A stretch of 64,000 nt of DNA from JBALVT01 sp045110675. Its GTDB lineage: Bacteria; Pseudomonadota; Gammaproteobacteria; Pseudomonadales; Halieaceae. The stretch lies in contig JBGCGJ010000009.1 in NCBI GenBank assembly GCA_045110675.1, positions 124,001 through 188,000 on the forward strand, given 5' to 3'. The notes beneath the pieces are model-generated. The model did no database searches. It worked only from the letters and a program-made list of their open reading frames with translations, and was not told the origin of the DNA. This document shows, piece by piece, positions 16,746 to 25,910 of this stretch (position 1 is its first letter; every line of letters begins with the position of its first letter). Made by a program: the position numbers and the translations under genes.

Positions 16746-17984
16746 CTAAAAATTGCTCTGTATCCACGACTTAAATCGACCCAAGAGACTCTCCCCTGCT
16801 GCGGTGCTGCGCGCCGTCACAGAATAGCCATCTGCCTGGTGTTGATTTCCGTAAAGCAACAGGCCAACGCCTGTTGCATAAATTGGGTTGCGTACAATAT
16901 CGTTCAAGCCGCGAATAGAATGCGGCGACCCCACTCGAACCGGCATGTGAAAAATTTCTTCGGCGAGTTCGACAACGCCTTCCATTTTCGAGGTACCGCC
17001 TGTCAGGACAATGCCGGCAGGAACCATATCTTCGAAACCGCTCCTGCGAAGCTCCGCTTGCACCAAGGTAAACAGCTCGTCGTAACGAGGTTCAACAACT
17101 TCAGCAAGCGCCTGTCTCGACAAATCCCGTGGCGGCCGGTCGCCAACACTGGGCACCTTTATCGTCTCATCTGCGCCGGCCAATTGAGTGAGCGCGCAAG
17201 CGTATTTGATTTTGATTTCTTCGGCGTGCTGCGTCGGCGTCCGCAGCGCCATCGCGATGTCGTTGGTGACCTGATCACCGGCAATTGGGATTACACCGGT
17301 GTGTCGAATAGAACCCTCAGTGAAAATCGCAATATCTGTCGTGCCACCACCAATATCGACCAGGCAAACGCCCAGCTCCTTTTCGTCCTCGGTCAGCACG
17401 GAATAACTCGATGCCAGCTGTTCGAGTATCACCTCTTCAACTTCCAGGCCGCAGCGTCGGATGCACTTCTCGATATTCTGCGCTGCATTGACCGCACAGG
17501 TCACCAGATGCACTTTAGCTTCCAGGCGAACGCCCGACATACCCAACGGCTCTTTAATCCCTTCCTGGTTATCGATGACATATTCCTGGGGCAATATGTG
17601 CAAGACCTTTTGATCTGCAGGTATTGCCACTGCCTGCGCCGCATCAATGACGCGCTCTAAATCCAGTGGATAAACTTCTCGGTCCCGTATCGCGACAATG
17701 CCGTGTGAGTTAAGACTGCGAATGTGACTGCCAGCAATGCCGACGTACACAGAATGGATCTGGCAGCCGGCCATCAACTCAGCTTCCTCGATAGCCCGCT
17801 GAATGGAGTGCACAGTCGATTCGATGTTAACCACCACGCCCTTCTTCATCCCTTTGGACGGATTGGAGCCAATACCCACTACTTCGATCGCACCCTCGGA
17901 GTCAATTTCTCCAACGATGGCAACCACTTTCGAAGTGCCGATATCCAAACCCACAATCATTTTCTTGTCCTGCGCGCTGCCCAT
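16746..17984 (-). CDS. ftsA: Cell division actin-like protein FtsA
   Basis: 412 aa. Tethers FtsZ to the membrane and signals to the septal synthase. Actin-fold ATP motifs are present: IVGLDIGTSKVVAIVG (phosphate 1, residues 10-25), CLVDIGGGTTDIAIF (phosphate 2) and GIVLTGGTSKMEG (adenosine). The C-terminus LLGRFKSWIQSNF is the amphipathic membrane-targeting helix. The ATG at 17984 has AGGAGA 8 bases upstream. It follows ftsQ by 32 bp and precedes ftsZ by 62 bp. Confidence 0.97.
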   Translation of the reverse strand: MGSAQDKKMIVGLDIGTSKVVAIVGEIDSEGAIEVVGIGSNPSKGMKKGVVVNIESTVHSIQRAIEEAELMAGCQIHSVYVGIAGSHIRSLNSHGIVAIRDREVYPLDLERVIDAAQAVAIPADQKVLHILPQEYVIDNQEGIKEPLGMSGVRLEAKVHLVTCAVNAAQNIEKCIRRCGLEVEEVILEQLASSYSVLTEDEKELGVCLVDIGGGTTDIAIFTEGSIRHTGVIPIAGDQVTNDIAMALRTPTQHAEEIKIKYACALTQLAGADETIKVPSVGDRPPRDLSRQALAEVVEPRYDELFTLVQAELRRSGFEDMVPAGIVLTGGTSKMEGVVELAEEIFHMPVRVGSPHSIRGLNDIVRNPIYATGVGLLLYGNQHQADGYSVTARSTAAGESLLGRFKSWIQSNF

Positions 17985-18016
17985 GGCAGTCTCTCCTAAA
18001 AATCCGTTCGTTCGTT

Positions 18017-18838
18017 TTATAAACCTGCAACGACAGGTGGTTCACTAAAGACAACTGCCAATCCACTTTGATAACGCAAATCAACACGTTCCAACTCTGT
18101 GCCGATGTTCTCGCCGCCCGTCTGGTATAGAGAGATGAAACGATCCAACCTCTCAGATAAATCTTTTCTTCCCAAAAGCAATTCGGTACCGCCGGACAGT
18201 ACTGCACGCAGTTGCCCTCGATCATTGCTTGTCAACTCGCTCACGGCCAACTCCAAAGGTCGCAAGGCCTCAGATATAAATTGATAGACGCGAATAAGCT
18301 CCTGCTCTTGCCCATCAACTCCCTTGAGAACTGGAAGAGAGTCCCAGCGACTTTCACCTGAGGGATGAAATGCCTCGCCTTCATGGTTGAGAAATCCATT
18401 TGCCCCCCAACGAGCTATGGGCAACTGCTCAACGACGTGAATCTCTAAGGCGTTCGGCCATTGTCTTCTTACGGCCGCTTGATATACCCAGGGCAATTGC
18501 TCTAGTTGTACTTGAATACTGCTTAGGTCAGCTCCCAGAAATCCACCTACCAATACTGGCTGAACCATTTCCTGTAGTGCCACCTTCTGTGTGTACTCCA
18601 ACTTTCCAGTCACTGCGATTCGCTCAACGGGAATTGCGTTGAGGACAAGCACAGCTTTAATTGAAGCAGCAACAACGACACCCAGGCCCGAGAGAATAAA
18701 AAGTCTGTTTAGCCAAACAAAAGAGCGGGGACGCTGCGCCCGGCCAGCAGCTTTTCGGGTTGCGCCATTCGCGCTCTTATTCTTGCGTTTACGCGCTGCA
18801 TATTCCGATTTGGAGGCCTTAGCCCATTCGTACATCAT
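18017..18838 (-). CDS. ftsQ: Cell division protein FtsQ
   Basis: 273 aa. Bitopic divisome scaffold that joins FtsA/FtsK to FtsB-FtsL. It has a basic cytoplasmic tail (~1-40), one membrane helix (~43-67), a POTRA domain starting at IPVERIAVTGKLEYT, and the FtsQ/DivIB beta domain. Two consecutive ATG codons (18838 and 18835) overlap the ddl stop, so the exact start differs by one residue. Sequence conservation of FtsQ is low, so the call rests on architecture plus its position between ddl and ftsA. Confidence 0.93.
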   Translation of the reverse strand: MMYEWAKASKSEYAARKRKNKSANGATRKAAGRAQRPRSFVWLNRLFILSGLGVVVAASIKAVLVLNAIPVERIAVTGKLEYTQKVALQEMVQPVLVGGFLGADLSSIQVQLEQLPWVYQAAVRRQWPNALEIHVVEQLPIARWGANGFLNHEGEAFHPSGESRWDSLPVLKGVDGQEQELIRVYQFISEALRPLELAVSELTSNDRGQLRAVLSGGTELLLGRKDLSERLDRFISLYQTGGENIGTELERVDLRYQSGLAVVFSEPPVVAGL

Positions 18839-19758
18839 GATTTTTTCTCCAGGGAGTGCTTCACAATCAGCTCCACCAGGTTTTCCATATTTATGTCTCT
18901 GGCAGCGGCAGCCATTGGAACCAAACTGTGCGACGTCATTCCCGGTATCGTATTGACCTCCAAGGCGTAGAAGGAGCCATCACGATCACGCATAAAATCG
19001 ACACGCCCCCATGCCTCACAGCCAAGAGAGTGAAATGCGCTCAATGCCATATCAGCCAGTTGACGCTCTTGTTCCTCGTTAAGGCCGCTTGGACAGTGAT
19101 ACAAAGTTTCATCGGAGAGGTACTTAGCTTCGTAATCATAAAATTCATTCTGGGTTTCCATTTTTATGGAAGGCAGCGTTTCATCCCCTAAGACCGCAAC
19201 CGTGTACTCCGGTCCATCAATAAACTGCTCAGCAATTACTTCGCCTGCATAGACCGATGCAGTTTCATAGGCGGAATGTAGTTCCTCAGCGGAACTGGCA
19301 CTGGACATCCCGATACTTGAACCTTCGCAGGCAGGTTTTACAAAAACTTTACCGAAGCGATCGATAACCCTTTGCCAATTCGTCTGCGCGTTCAAAGTCA
19401 CAAACCCCCCAGTGGCGAGACCTATCCCCTGCCAAAGCTGCTTGCTGCGTTTCTTGTCCATAGCCAACGCTGAACCCAAAACACCGGATCCTGAATAGGG
19501 AACGCCCAGAACTTCCAATGCACCCTGCATGACTCCGTCCTCACCTCCGGGACCGTGCAATGCGTTAAAAGCAAACGCCACTTGAGCAAGCTCAGAAACC
19601 CAGCCCTCTTGAGCGGGGTCTACAGCAAGGACTGTGTATCCGGACGATTCGAGGGAAGAAATAATCGCTGCGCCGGACTGCAGTGAAACTTCACGCTCCG
19701 CTGACTTACCACCCAGTAGTACCGCCACGGTTTCATTTTTCAGCTGCTGCAGGTTCAC
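18835..19758 (-). CDS. ddl: D-alanine--D-alanine ligase
   Basis: 307 aa. ATP-grasp enzyme that makes the D-Ala-D-Ala dipeptide added by MurF. Signatures include VLLGGKSAEREVSLQSG (N-terminal substrate-binding loop), HGPGGEDGVMQGALE, FVKPACEGSSIGMS and the metal-binding EVNTIPGMTSHSLVP. It starts with GTG at 19758, overlapping the murC TGA (GTGA), and ends on the ftsQ start. Length and position are those of DdlB in the dcw cluster. Confidence 0.96.
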   Translation of the reverse strand: MNLQQLKNETVAVLLGGKSAEREVSLQSGAAIISSLESSGYTVLAVDPAQEGWVSELAQVAFAFNALHGPGGEDGVMQGALEVLGVPYSGSGVLGSALAMDKKRSKQLWQGIGLATGGFVTLNAQTNWQRVIDRFGKVFVKPACEGSSIGMSSASSAEELHSAYETASVYAGEVIAEQFIDGPEYTVAVLGDETLPSIKMETQNEFYDYEAKYLSDETLYHCPSGLNEEQERQLADMALSAFHSLGCEAWGRVDFMRDRDGSFYALEVNTIPGMTSHSLVPMAAAARDINMENLVELIVKHSLEKKS

Positions 19759-21194
19759 TGTGCAAGCTCCGCTAAATTTAAACCGTTGAGCTCTTGAGAG
19801 AGCTGAGTAATATTGCCCGCGCCCTGCGTGACGACAACATCACCAGATTGGAGAACATCGCCCAATACAGCGGGTATCTCTTCGATTGACTCAACGAAAA
19901 GGGGCTCAACCTGCCCCCGTTGCCGGATACTCCGAGTAAGGCTTCGACCATCAGCTCCAGGAATAGCACTCTCACCTGCGGCGTAGACTTCTAATACGAT
20001 TAGTACATCGCACTGGGAGAGCACAGCGACGAAATCTTCGTACAGATCACGCGTACGGGTGTACCGGTGAGGTTGATAGATCATTACAACGCGCCGCTCA
20101 GGCCAGACTTGCTGCAGCGAATCCAGTGTCGCGGAGACCTCCGTTGGATGATGACCGTAATCATCAACCAGTAATGCACTGCCACCATCCGCTACCTGAA
20201 TGGGGTCGCGCTGCTGAAAACGACGACCTACACCTGCAAATTTCTCCAGCCCTAAGGCGATAGCGTCATCGCTAAGCCCCTCGTCACTGGCAACTGCAAC
20301 AGCAGCCGTGGCGTTTAATACATTGTGTACACCGGGCATGTTCAGGTGCACCTTCAGCGGCGACATTCCGTTCGGTCGGTGAACAACAAATCCAGTTGTG
20401 GGTCCAGATCGATCGAGCAAATCAATTCGGTAATCTGCGCTTTCAGAGAAACCATAGGTAACAACAGGGCAAATTACATCGGGCAGCAAACTGGCAACAA
20501 CTTCGTCGTCAGTGCAAAGCACCGCCAAACCGTAGAAAGGCAGATTGTGGAGAAACTCCAGGAACGTCCGCTTCAGAACGGAAAAGTCTCCTCCATAGGT
20601 GTCCATGTGATCGGCTTCAATGTTGGTCACCACAGTGACCATAGGTTGCAGATGAAGGAAAGATGCGTCACTTTCATCCGCCTCGGCAATCAAGAATCGA
20701 CTCGCTCCGAGTTGAGCATTGCTTCCTGCGCTATTTAGCTGGCCGCCGATAACAAAGGTAGGGTCTAAACCCGCCTCGCCAAAAACTGAGGCGATGAGAC
20801 TGGTAGTCGTCGTTTTTCCGTGGGTACCAGCAATCGCAATGCCGTGGCGATAGCGCATAAGCTCGGCCAACATTTCGGCTCGAGGAACAACCGGAACGCG
20901 ATTCTCTCGAGCAGCAACCACCTCGGGATTTTCCGTATCAACCGCACTGGATATGACGACGACATCGGCGCTGCCAATGTTGTCGGTACTGTGACCAATA
21001 AACAGTGCAATCCCCAGACTCTCAAGACGAGCGGTGACCGGGCTGCGACGAACATCAGAGCCCGTAACCTTATACCCCAAATTGACGAGAACCTCGGCAA
21101 TGCCACTCATGCCAACACCGCCCACACCAATCATGTGAATACCTCGAACACGACGCATCTCGGGAACCGAATAATTGGCGTTATCCGTGAGCAT
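19755..21194 (-). CDS. murC: UDP-N-acetylmuramate--L-alanine ligase MurC
   Basis: 479 aa. Adds L-Ala to UDP-MurNAc. The N-terminal UDP-binding loop HMIGVGGVGMSG (20-31), ATP loop GTHGKTTT (123-130), EADESDASFLHL and the C-terminal DDYGHHPTEV block are all typical. The ATG at 21194 lies 14 bp inside the end of murG. The other end overlaps ddl, so the genes are translationally linked. Confidence 0.97.
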   Translation of the reverse strand: MLTDNANYSVPEMRRVRGIHMIGVGGVGMSGIAEVLVNLGYKVTGSDVRRSPVTARLESLGIALFIGHSTDNIGSADVVVISSAVDTENPEVVAARENRVPVVPRAEMLAELMRYRHGIAIAGTHGKTTTTSLIASVFGEAGLDPTFVIGGQLNSAGSNAQLGASRFLIAEADESDASFLHLQPMVTVVTNIEADHMDTYGGDFSVLKRTFLEFLHNLPFYGLAVLCTDDEVVASLLPDVICPVVTYGFSESADYRIDLLDRSGPTTGFVVHRPNGMSPLKVHLNMPGVHNVLNATAAVAVASDEGLSDDAIALGLEKFAGVGRRFQQRDPIQVADGGSALLVDDYGHHPTEVSATLDSLQQVWPERRVVMIYQPHRYTRTRDLYEDFVAVLSQCDVLIVLEVYAAGESAIPGADGRSLTRSIRQRGQVEPLFVESIEEIPAVLGDVLQSGDVVVTQGAGNITQLSQELNGLNLAELAQ

Positions 21195-22290
21195 TAATTA
21201 ACCCCTCACAATAATCGCTGACAATTGAAGTAGCGTCGGGTACAGCAAGAGCTGCAGAAGCTGCAGCCATAGCACAAAGGCGTTCTGGATGATGCATAAA
21301 GTCCGTCAATATTCCGACTAATGAAGATACCGTGAGCTCTGACTGAGGGAGTAAAACTCCACCTCCGGGAGCAACTAAAAAACGCGCATTGGCACTTTGA
21401 TGATCGTCGATAGCATGGGGGAGCGGCACCAGTATTGCCGGACGCCCCATGATAGCGAGCTCCGAAACCGTTAACGCACCAGCTCTGCAAAGAACGATAT
21501 CGGACCAGGCATAGGCCTCGGCCATATCTTCTATAAAACCAAGTACGCGTACTTCATCTCCGATTAAATCGCCATAGGATGCATTCAAGTCTTCCAGATG
21601 AGCGACTCCCGATTGGTGTAAGACTTCGATTTTCCGTGGCCCGAGAGCAGCAACCATTTCTTTGATTGCAAGGGGTACTATGTCGTTAATCGCTTTCGCC
21701 CCCAAACTCCCACCAACAACAAATAATTTTAGAGGTCGTGAACCATCCAATTCGTACTGGCTCTTTGACGCACGCTCCAAGAGTTCAGGGCGAACGGGAT
21801 TGCCAACGACACTTACCTTCACCCCCTTTTTAAAGGCGCCGGGGAAACCCGCCAGGATGGCACTGGCAAGCGGTGCTAACAAACGATTGGTTGTCCCAGC
21901 TACCGCATTCTGTTCGTGAACGAGAAGTGGCTTGCGCAGTATCCATGCTGCGAGCCCGGCCGGACCAGCGACGTACCCGCCCATGCCAATAACGCAGCTC
22001 GGTGATACACGCAGTAGCAAGCGTAAGGCTTGTACAGTGGCAAGTATTAAATAGAACAATCCGCTTACTCTGGAAAAAACACTCTTACCGCGTAAACCGC
22101 GTACTACCAAGTGATGTAACTTAATCCCGGCTTCTGGTACCACCCGCTCCTCGAGACCACGGTCGGTACCAATCCACTCAACTCGAGCGCCCCTTGCCAA
22201 CAGTTCCTTGGCGACCGCCAGTGCAGGATAAACATGACCTCCGGTACCGCCGGCGATCATCAATACGAGAGGAGAATTCATTGCAGTCAT
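21181..22290 (-). CDS. murG: UDP-GlcNAc:lipid I N-acetylglucosaminyltransferase MurG
   Basis: 369 aa. Converts lipid I to lipid II at the inner face of the membrane. The glycine-rich loop GGTGGHVYP is at 14-22; HEQNAVAGTTNRLL and the donor-binding CRAGALTVSELA region are present. A near-consensus GGAGG lies 9 bases before the ATG at 22290, which overlaps the ftsW TGA as ATGA. This is one of the strongest ribosome binding sites in the cluster. Confidence 0.97.
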   Translation of the reverse strand: MTAMNSPLVLMIAGGTGGHVYPALAVAKELLARGARVEWIGTDRGLEERVVPEAGIKLHHLVVRGLRGKSVFSRVSGLFYLILATVQALRLLLRVSPSCVIGMGGYVAGPAGLAAWILRKPLLVHEQNAVAGTTNRLLAPLASAILAGFPGAFKKGVKVSVVGNPVRPELLERASKSQYELDGSRPLKLFVVGGSLGAKAINDIVPLAIKEMVAALGPRKIEVLHQSGVAHLEDLNASYGDLIGDEVRVLGFIEDMAEAYAWSDIVLCRAGALTVSELAIMGRPAILVPLPHAIDDHQSANARFLVAPGGGVLLPQSELTVSSLVGILTDFMHHPERLCAMAAASAALAVPDATSIVSDYCEGLINAHG

Positions 22291-23444
22291 TTTTTACTGC
22301 CTCCTCTAACAGATCCCGGAGGTGTGTCCCTCTCGATGCGCAGTACCAATGCGAGCAATACGCAACAGGCGATAAGACTACTGCCGCCATAACTGATTAA
22401 CGGCAGAGTAAGGCCTTTGGTAGGCAGCAGACCTGTGCTTACTCCCATATTGATAAACACCTGACCGGCGAAAACGAGAGCTGTTCCGTAACAAATATGA
22501 GCACCAAATAAATTTCCCGACGTTCCCACTCGACGCCCAATCGATAAGATTCGGCCGATCAGCGCGGCGTAGAGCACAATCACCGCAATCGCACCTAAGA
22601 AGCCGGTCTCTTCTGCCCAAATGGAGAAGACGAAATCTGTGTGCGCTTCGGGCAAATAAAACAACTTTTGTATGCTGTTGCCCAGCCCCACGCCAAACCA
22701 TTCACCGCGACCAAATGCAATCAAGGATTGTGTCAACTGAAAACCAGAGTCAAACGGATCTGCCCAGGGGTCGGTATAAGCGGTCAAGCGCTTCATGCGA
22801 TAGGGAGCACTAACCACCAGCACAATCATGGCGGCCCCACTACCTAAGACGACAAGCAAAAAATGTCCCAGCTTGACACCTGCGAGAAACAACATGCCAA
22901 AGGCAGTTCCTACGACGATAACCGTGGCACCGAAATCTGGCTCAATCATCAGCAACAGCGTCAACGCAAACAAAACTGTCATGGGCTTTAGAAAACCACG
23001 CCACTCACGCCTGACTTCGTGTTCTCTGCGAACCAGATATCCCGCCAGATATACAACCAGAGCGACTTTTGCAAATTCGGAGGGCTGCAATGTGAAACTA
23101 CCCAGGGGTAACCAACGCTGGCTGCCATTAACTTCTTTGCCGACTCCTGGAATTAAAACCAACAACAATAAAGCGATAGCCAGAAACAACCAGATCCAAC
23201 CCGTGGACTTCCAGAAGGTTAACGGCACCTGATAGACAGCGACAGCTACCAGCAATGACAAGAAAATGTAAATAAGGTGACGATTCGTGTGATGCCAGGG
23301 GTTATCAAAGTGCCACTGCGCGTATTCAATCGATGCCGAACTAATCGCGACAAGTCCCACCAACAAGAGAGTTACACCTAATGACAGAACGACAATATCC
23401 ATTGAAAACCGATGGGGCGCCATTGCTGCTCTGGATGTACTCAT
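22287..23444 (-). CDS. ftsW: Septal SEDS glycosyltransferase FtsW
   Basis: 385 aa. Polytopic SEDS protein that polymerises septal glycan with FtsI. About ten membrane helices are seen, plus the family segments GSQRWLPLGSFTLQPSEFAK, EWFGVGLGNSIQKLFYLPEAHTD in part, and GLTLPLISYGGSSL near the end. It starts on the murD stop (ATGA) and ends on the murG start. Position within the dcw cluster favours FtsW over RodA. Confidence 0.96.
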   Translation of the reverse strand: MSTSRAAMAPHRFSMDIVVLSLGVTLLLVGLVAISSASIEYAQWHFDNPWHHTNRHLIYIFLSLLVAVAVYQVPLTFWKSTGWIWLFLAIALLLLVLIPGVGKEVNGSQRWLPLGSFTLQPSEFAKVALVVYLAGYLVRREHEVRREWRGFLKPMTVLFALTLLLMIEPDFGATVIVVGTAFGMLFLAGVKLGHFLLVVLGSGAAMIVLVVSAPYRMKRLTAYTDPWADPFDSGFQLTQSLIAFGRGEWFGVGLGNSIQKLFYLPEAHTDFVFSIWAEETGFLGAIAVIVLYAALIGRILSIGRRVGTSGNLFGAHICYGTALVFAGQVFINMGVSTGLLPTKGLTLPLISYGGSSLIACCVLLALVLRIERDTPPGSVRGGSKK

Positions 23445-24814
23445 AGAGACTCACCCGAACCGAGACTACGAACCAAGGCAGTAAAACATTCACCACGCTC
23501 GACGTACCCAGAAAACATATCGAAACTGGCGCAAGCAGGTGACATCAAAACGATATCGCCAGCCCCAGCCCCTGCCGCAGCTTTGGAAACAGCCATAGCC
23601 ATCGAATCAGCGAGCTGCACATCAACTTGCCCACTGAAGCAGTCGCGCATTTTCTCCGCCGCCTCTCCAATCAATACGACTAATTTGCAATGTGTTTTCA
23701 GTGCCGGAAGCAACGCGCTAAAGTCCGCACCTTTACCCTGCCCCCCAGCTATTAAAACGATGTTTTTTTCTCGCGCTAAACCCGCCAGAGCGGCTTCTGT
23801 TGCACCTATGTTGGTGCCCTTGGAGTCGTTCACATAGCGAACGCCGTCACGTTCGTCAACCAGCTCACAGCGATGGGGCAGACCCGCGAAATCCTGCAAA
23901 GTTTGAACCATCGATTCGAGCGGCAACCCAGCACGCTCTCCAATGGCCAAGGCAGCCAGAGCGTTCGCAATATTGTGTCGCCCTTGCAGGCCCAAATCTC
24001 TCACCGGCATCAACAGTTCAAATTCCCGACTCAAAAACTCGACACCTCCTTCCGTACGCAAACCATAACCACATTGTTGCGGCTCACCCATCCGCCAACT
24101 TGTAATTGCCACATCAACGGATACCAAAGGCGTTGTCAGAGAATCATCCAGATTAACGACCGCGGATCTACACCCTCTAAAGATATTGTGTTTAGCCTGC
24201 TGATAGAGTGGCATGGTTCCGTGGCGGTCCAGATGATCTTCACTGACGTTGAGAACCGTCGCCACAGCAAGATTCAATTGCCCCGCTCTCTCAAGTTGAA
24301 AACTGGACAGCTCCAATACGTACAAACTTGCATCCTTCGAGAGGAGGTCCAGGGCCGGAATACCTAAGTTGCCGCCAACGCCTACAGAGAGCCCGGCATC
24401 TCGAGCCATACTCCCAACCAGCTCGGTCACTGTGGACTTGGCGTTAGAACCTGTAATGCCGATAACGGGTGCAGTAGCCTCAGCGACGAATAGATCAATA
24501 TCACCCATGATCCGAACGCCGACTTCCTGAGCTTTCACGACAAGGGGATCATCCATCGGTACACCGGGGCTGACTATCATTTCCCGTGCACTCAACACTT
24601 TTTCCTCGGGAATATCATCGAAGTACACCGGTACGTCGGGGAACTCTCTTTGAAATTGCGAAAGACCGGGAGGCTCGGAGCGGGTATCCACCATACAAAA
24701 CGAACGCCCACGCCCCTGTAAAAAACGCGCGCAGGATAAGCCAGTGGAGCCCATACCCACGACTACCGCGTTGTCACTAATCGCATTCAAATTTCGCATG
24801 TTCGCCAGACTCAC
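23441..24814 (-). CDS. murD: UDP-N-acetylmuramoyl-L-alanine--D-glutamate ligase MurD
   Basis: 457 aa from the chosen GTG. Adds D-Glu. The ATP loop reads GITGSNAKSTV, the form also seen in Pseudomonas MurD; NDSKGTNIGATEAAL and the LMSPACASFDMF block near the C-terminus are typical. The frame is open into mraY. The GTG at 24814 is preferred because TAGGTGA, overlapping the mraY stop, lies 7 bases upstream; an ATG at 24799 is the alternative and lacks a well-spaced site. Confidence 0.94.
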   Translation of the reverse strand: MSLANMRNLNAISDNAVVVGMGSTGLSCARFLQGRGRSFCMVDTRSEPPGLSQFQREFPDVPVYFDDIPEEKVLSAREMIVSPGVPMDDPLVVKAQEVGVRIMGDIDLFVAEATAPVIGITGSNAKSTVTELVGSMARDAGLSVGVGGNLGIPALDLLSKDASLYVLELSSFQLERAGQLNLAVATVLNVSEDHLDRHGTMPLYQQAKHNIFRGCRSAVVNLDDSLTTPLVSVDVAITSWRMGEPQQCGYGLRTEGGVEFLSREFELLMPVRDLGLQGRHNIANALAALAIGERAGLPLESMVQTLQDFAGLPHRCELVDERDGVRYVNDSKGTNIGATEAALAGLAREKNIVLIAGGQGKGADFSALLPALKTHCKLVVLIGEAAEKMRDCFSGQVDVQLADSMAMAVSKAAAGAGAGDIVLMSPACASFDMFSGYVERGECFTALVRSLGSGESL

Positions 24815-24825
24815 CTCTATTTCAC

Positions 24826-25908
24826 CTAGCGCAGTTTTAGTGTCGCAAGCCCAAACAGGACCAGCATTACAGTAATAATCCAGAAGCGAACAATCACCCG
24901 GGGCTCCGGCCACCCCTTCAACTCAAAATGATGATGAATAGGGGCCATTCGGAAAATACGCTTGCCCGTCAACTTAAAGGAAGCAACCTGCAAAATGACG
25001 GAAACCGTTTCCAGAACGAAAATTCCGCCCATGATAAAAAAAACAATTTCGTGACGAGTAATTACGGCCACTGTGCCGAGCGCTGCACCCAGGGCCAGCG
25101 CCCCCACATCGCCCATAAAAACCTGTGCCGGGTAGGTGTTGAACCACAGAAAACCCAATCCCGCGCCAGCCATCGCGCCGCAAAATACAGCGAGCTCACC
25201 GCTGCCCGCTACGTAGGGAATGTGGAGATATTCTGAGAACCCCACATTACCTGTGAGATAAGCAATGATTCCAAGTGCAGTTCCGACCAAGACTGTGGGG
25301 AGAATCGCCAAACCGTCCAGACCATCTGTTAAATTAACCGCATTGCTGGCTCCGACGATTACAAAATAGGCGAGGACGACAAAAAGTGGCCCCATACTCC
25401 AGGCAAAATCTTTAAAAAACGGTAAATACAATGCCGTTGTCACCGGGGTATCAAACGCCAAGTAGAGATACAAAGCCGCAGCAATACCCGCGAGCGACTG
25501 CCAAAAGTATTTCCAGCGAGCTGGCAAACCCCGCGAATCTTTTTCTACAACTTTACGGTAGTCATCGACCCAACCCACGGCGCCGAAAACAGTAGTGACC
25601 AATAACACGATCCATATGTAGGGATTGCGAAGATCCGCCCACAGCAAAGTGCCGACAGCAATAGCCACCAGTATTAAAGCACCCCCCATGGTGGGCGTAC
25701 CGGACTTGCTCAAATGGCTCTCGGGACCATCGCTTCGCACCGCTTGTCCCACCTGATGGTAGTTGAGCCGACGAATCATTGTTGGCCCCACAAGTAATGA
25801 AATCGCAAGGGCCGTCCCGGCGGAGAGAATTCCCCGCAGCGTCAAGTACTGAAATACCTGAAAACTGGTTTCAAACTGAGTCAAATATTCTGCCAACAAC
25901 AGCAACAT
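24826..25908 (-). CDS. mraY: Phospho-N-acetylmuramoyl-pentapeptide transferase MraY
   Basis: 360 aa. Integral membrane enzyme that makes lipid I from UDP-MurNAc-pentapeptide and undecaprenyl phosphate. The conserved segments SKSGTPTMGG (~67-76), the DD pair at 115-116 (VGWVDDYRKV), NLTDGLDGLA and FKLTGKRIFRMAPIHHHFE (the His-rich loop) are in order. Ten helices are expected and apparent. It sits 2 bp after murF. Confidence 0.97.
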   Translation of the reverse strand: MLLLLAEYLTQFETSFQVFQYLTLRGILSAGTALAISLLVGPTMIRRLNYHQVGQAVRSDGPESHLSKSGTPTMGGALILVAIAVGTLLWADLRNPYIWIVLLVTTVFGAVGWVDDYRKVVEKDSRGLPARWKYFWQSLAGIAAALYLYLAFDTPVTTALYLPFFKDFAWSMGPLFVVLAYFVIVGASNAVNLTDGLDGLAILPTVLVGTALGIIAYLTGNVGFSEYLHIPYVAGSGELAVFCGAMAGAGLGFLWFNTYPAQVFMGDVGALALGAALGTVAVITRHEIVFFIMGGIFVLETVSVILQVASFKLTGKRIFRMAPIHHHFELKGWPEPRVIVRFWIITVMLVLFGLATLKLR

Positions 25909-25910
25909 AC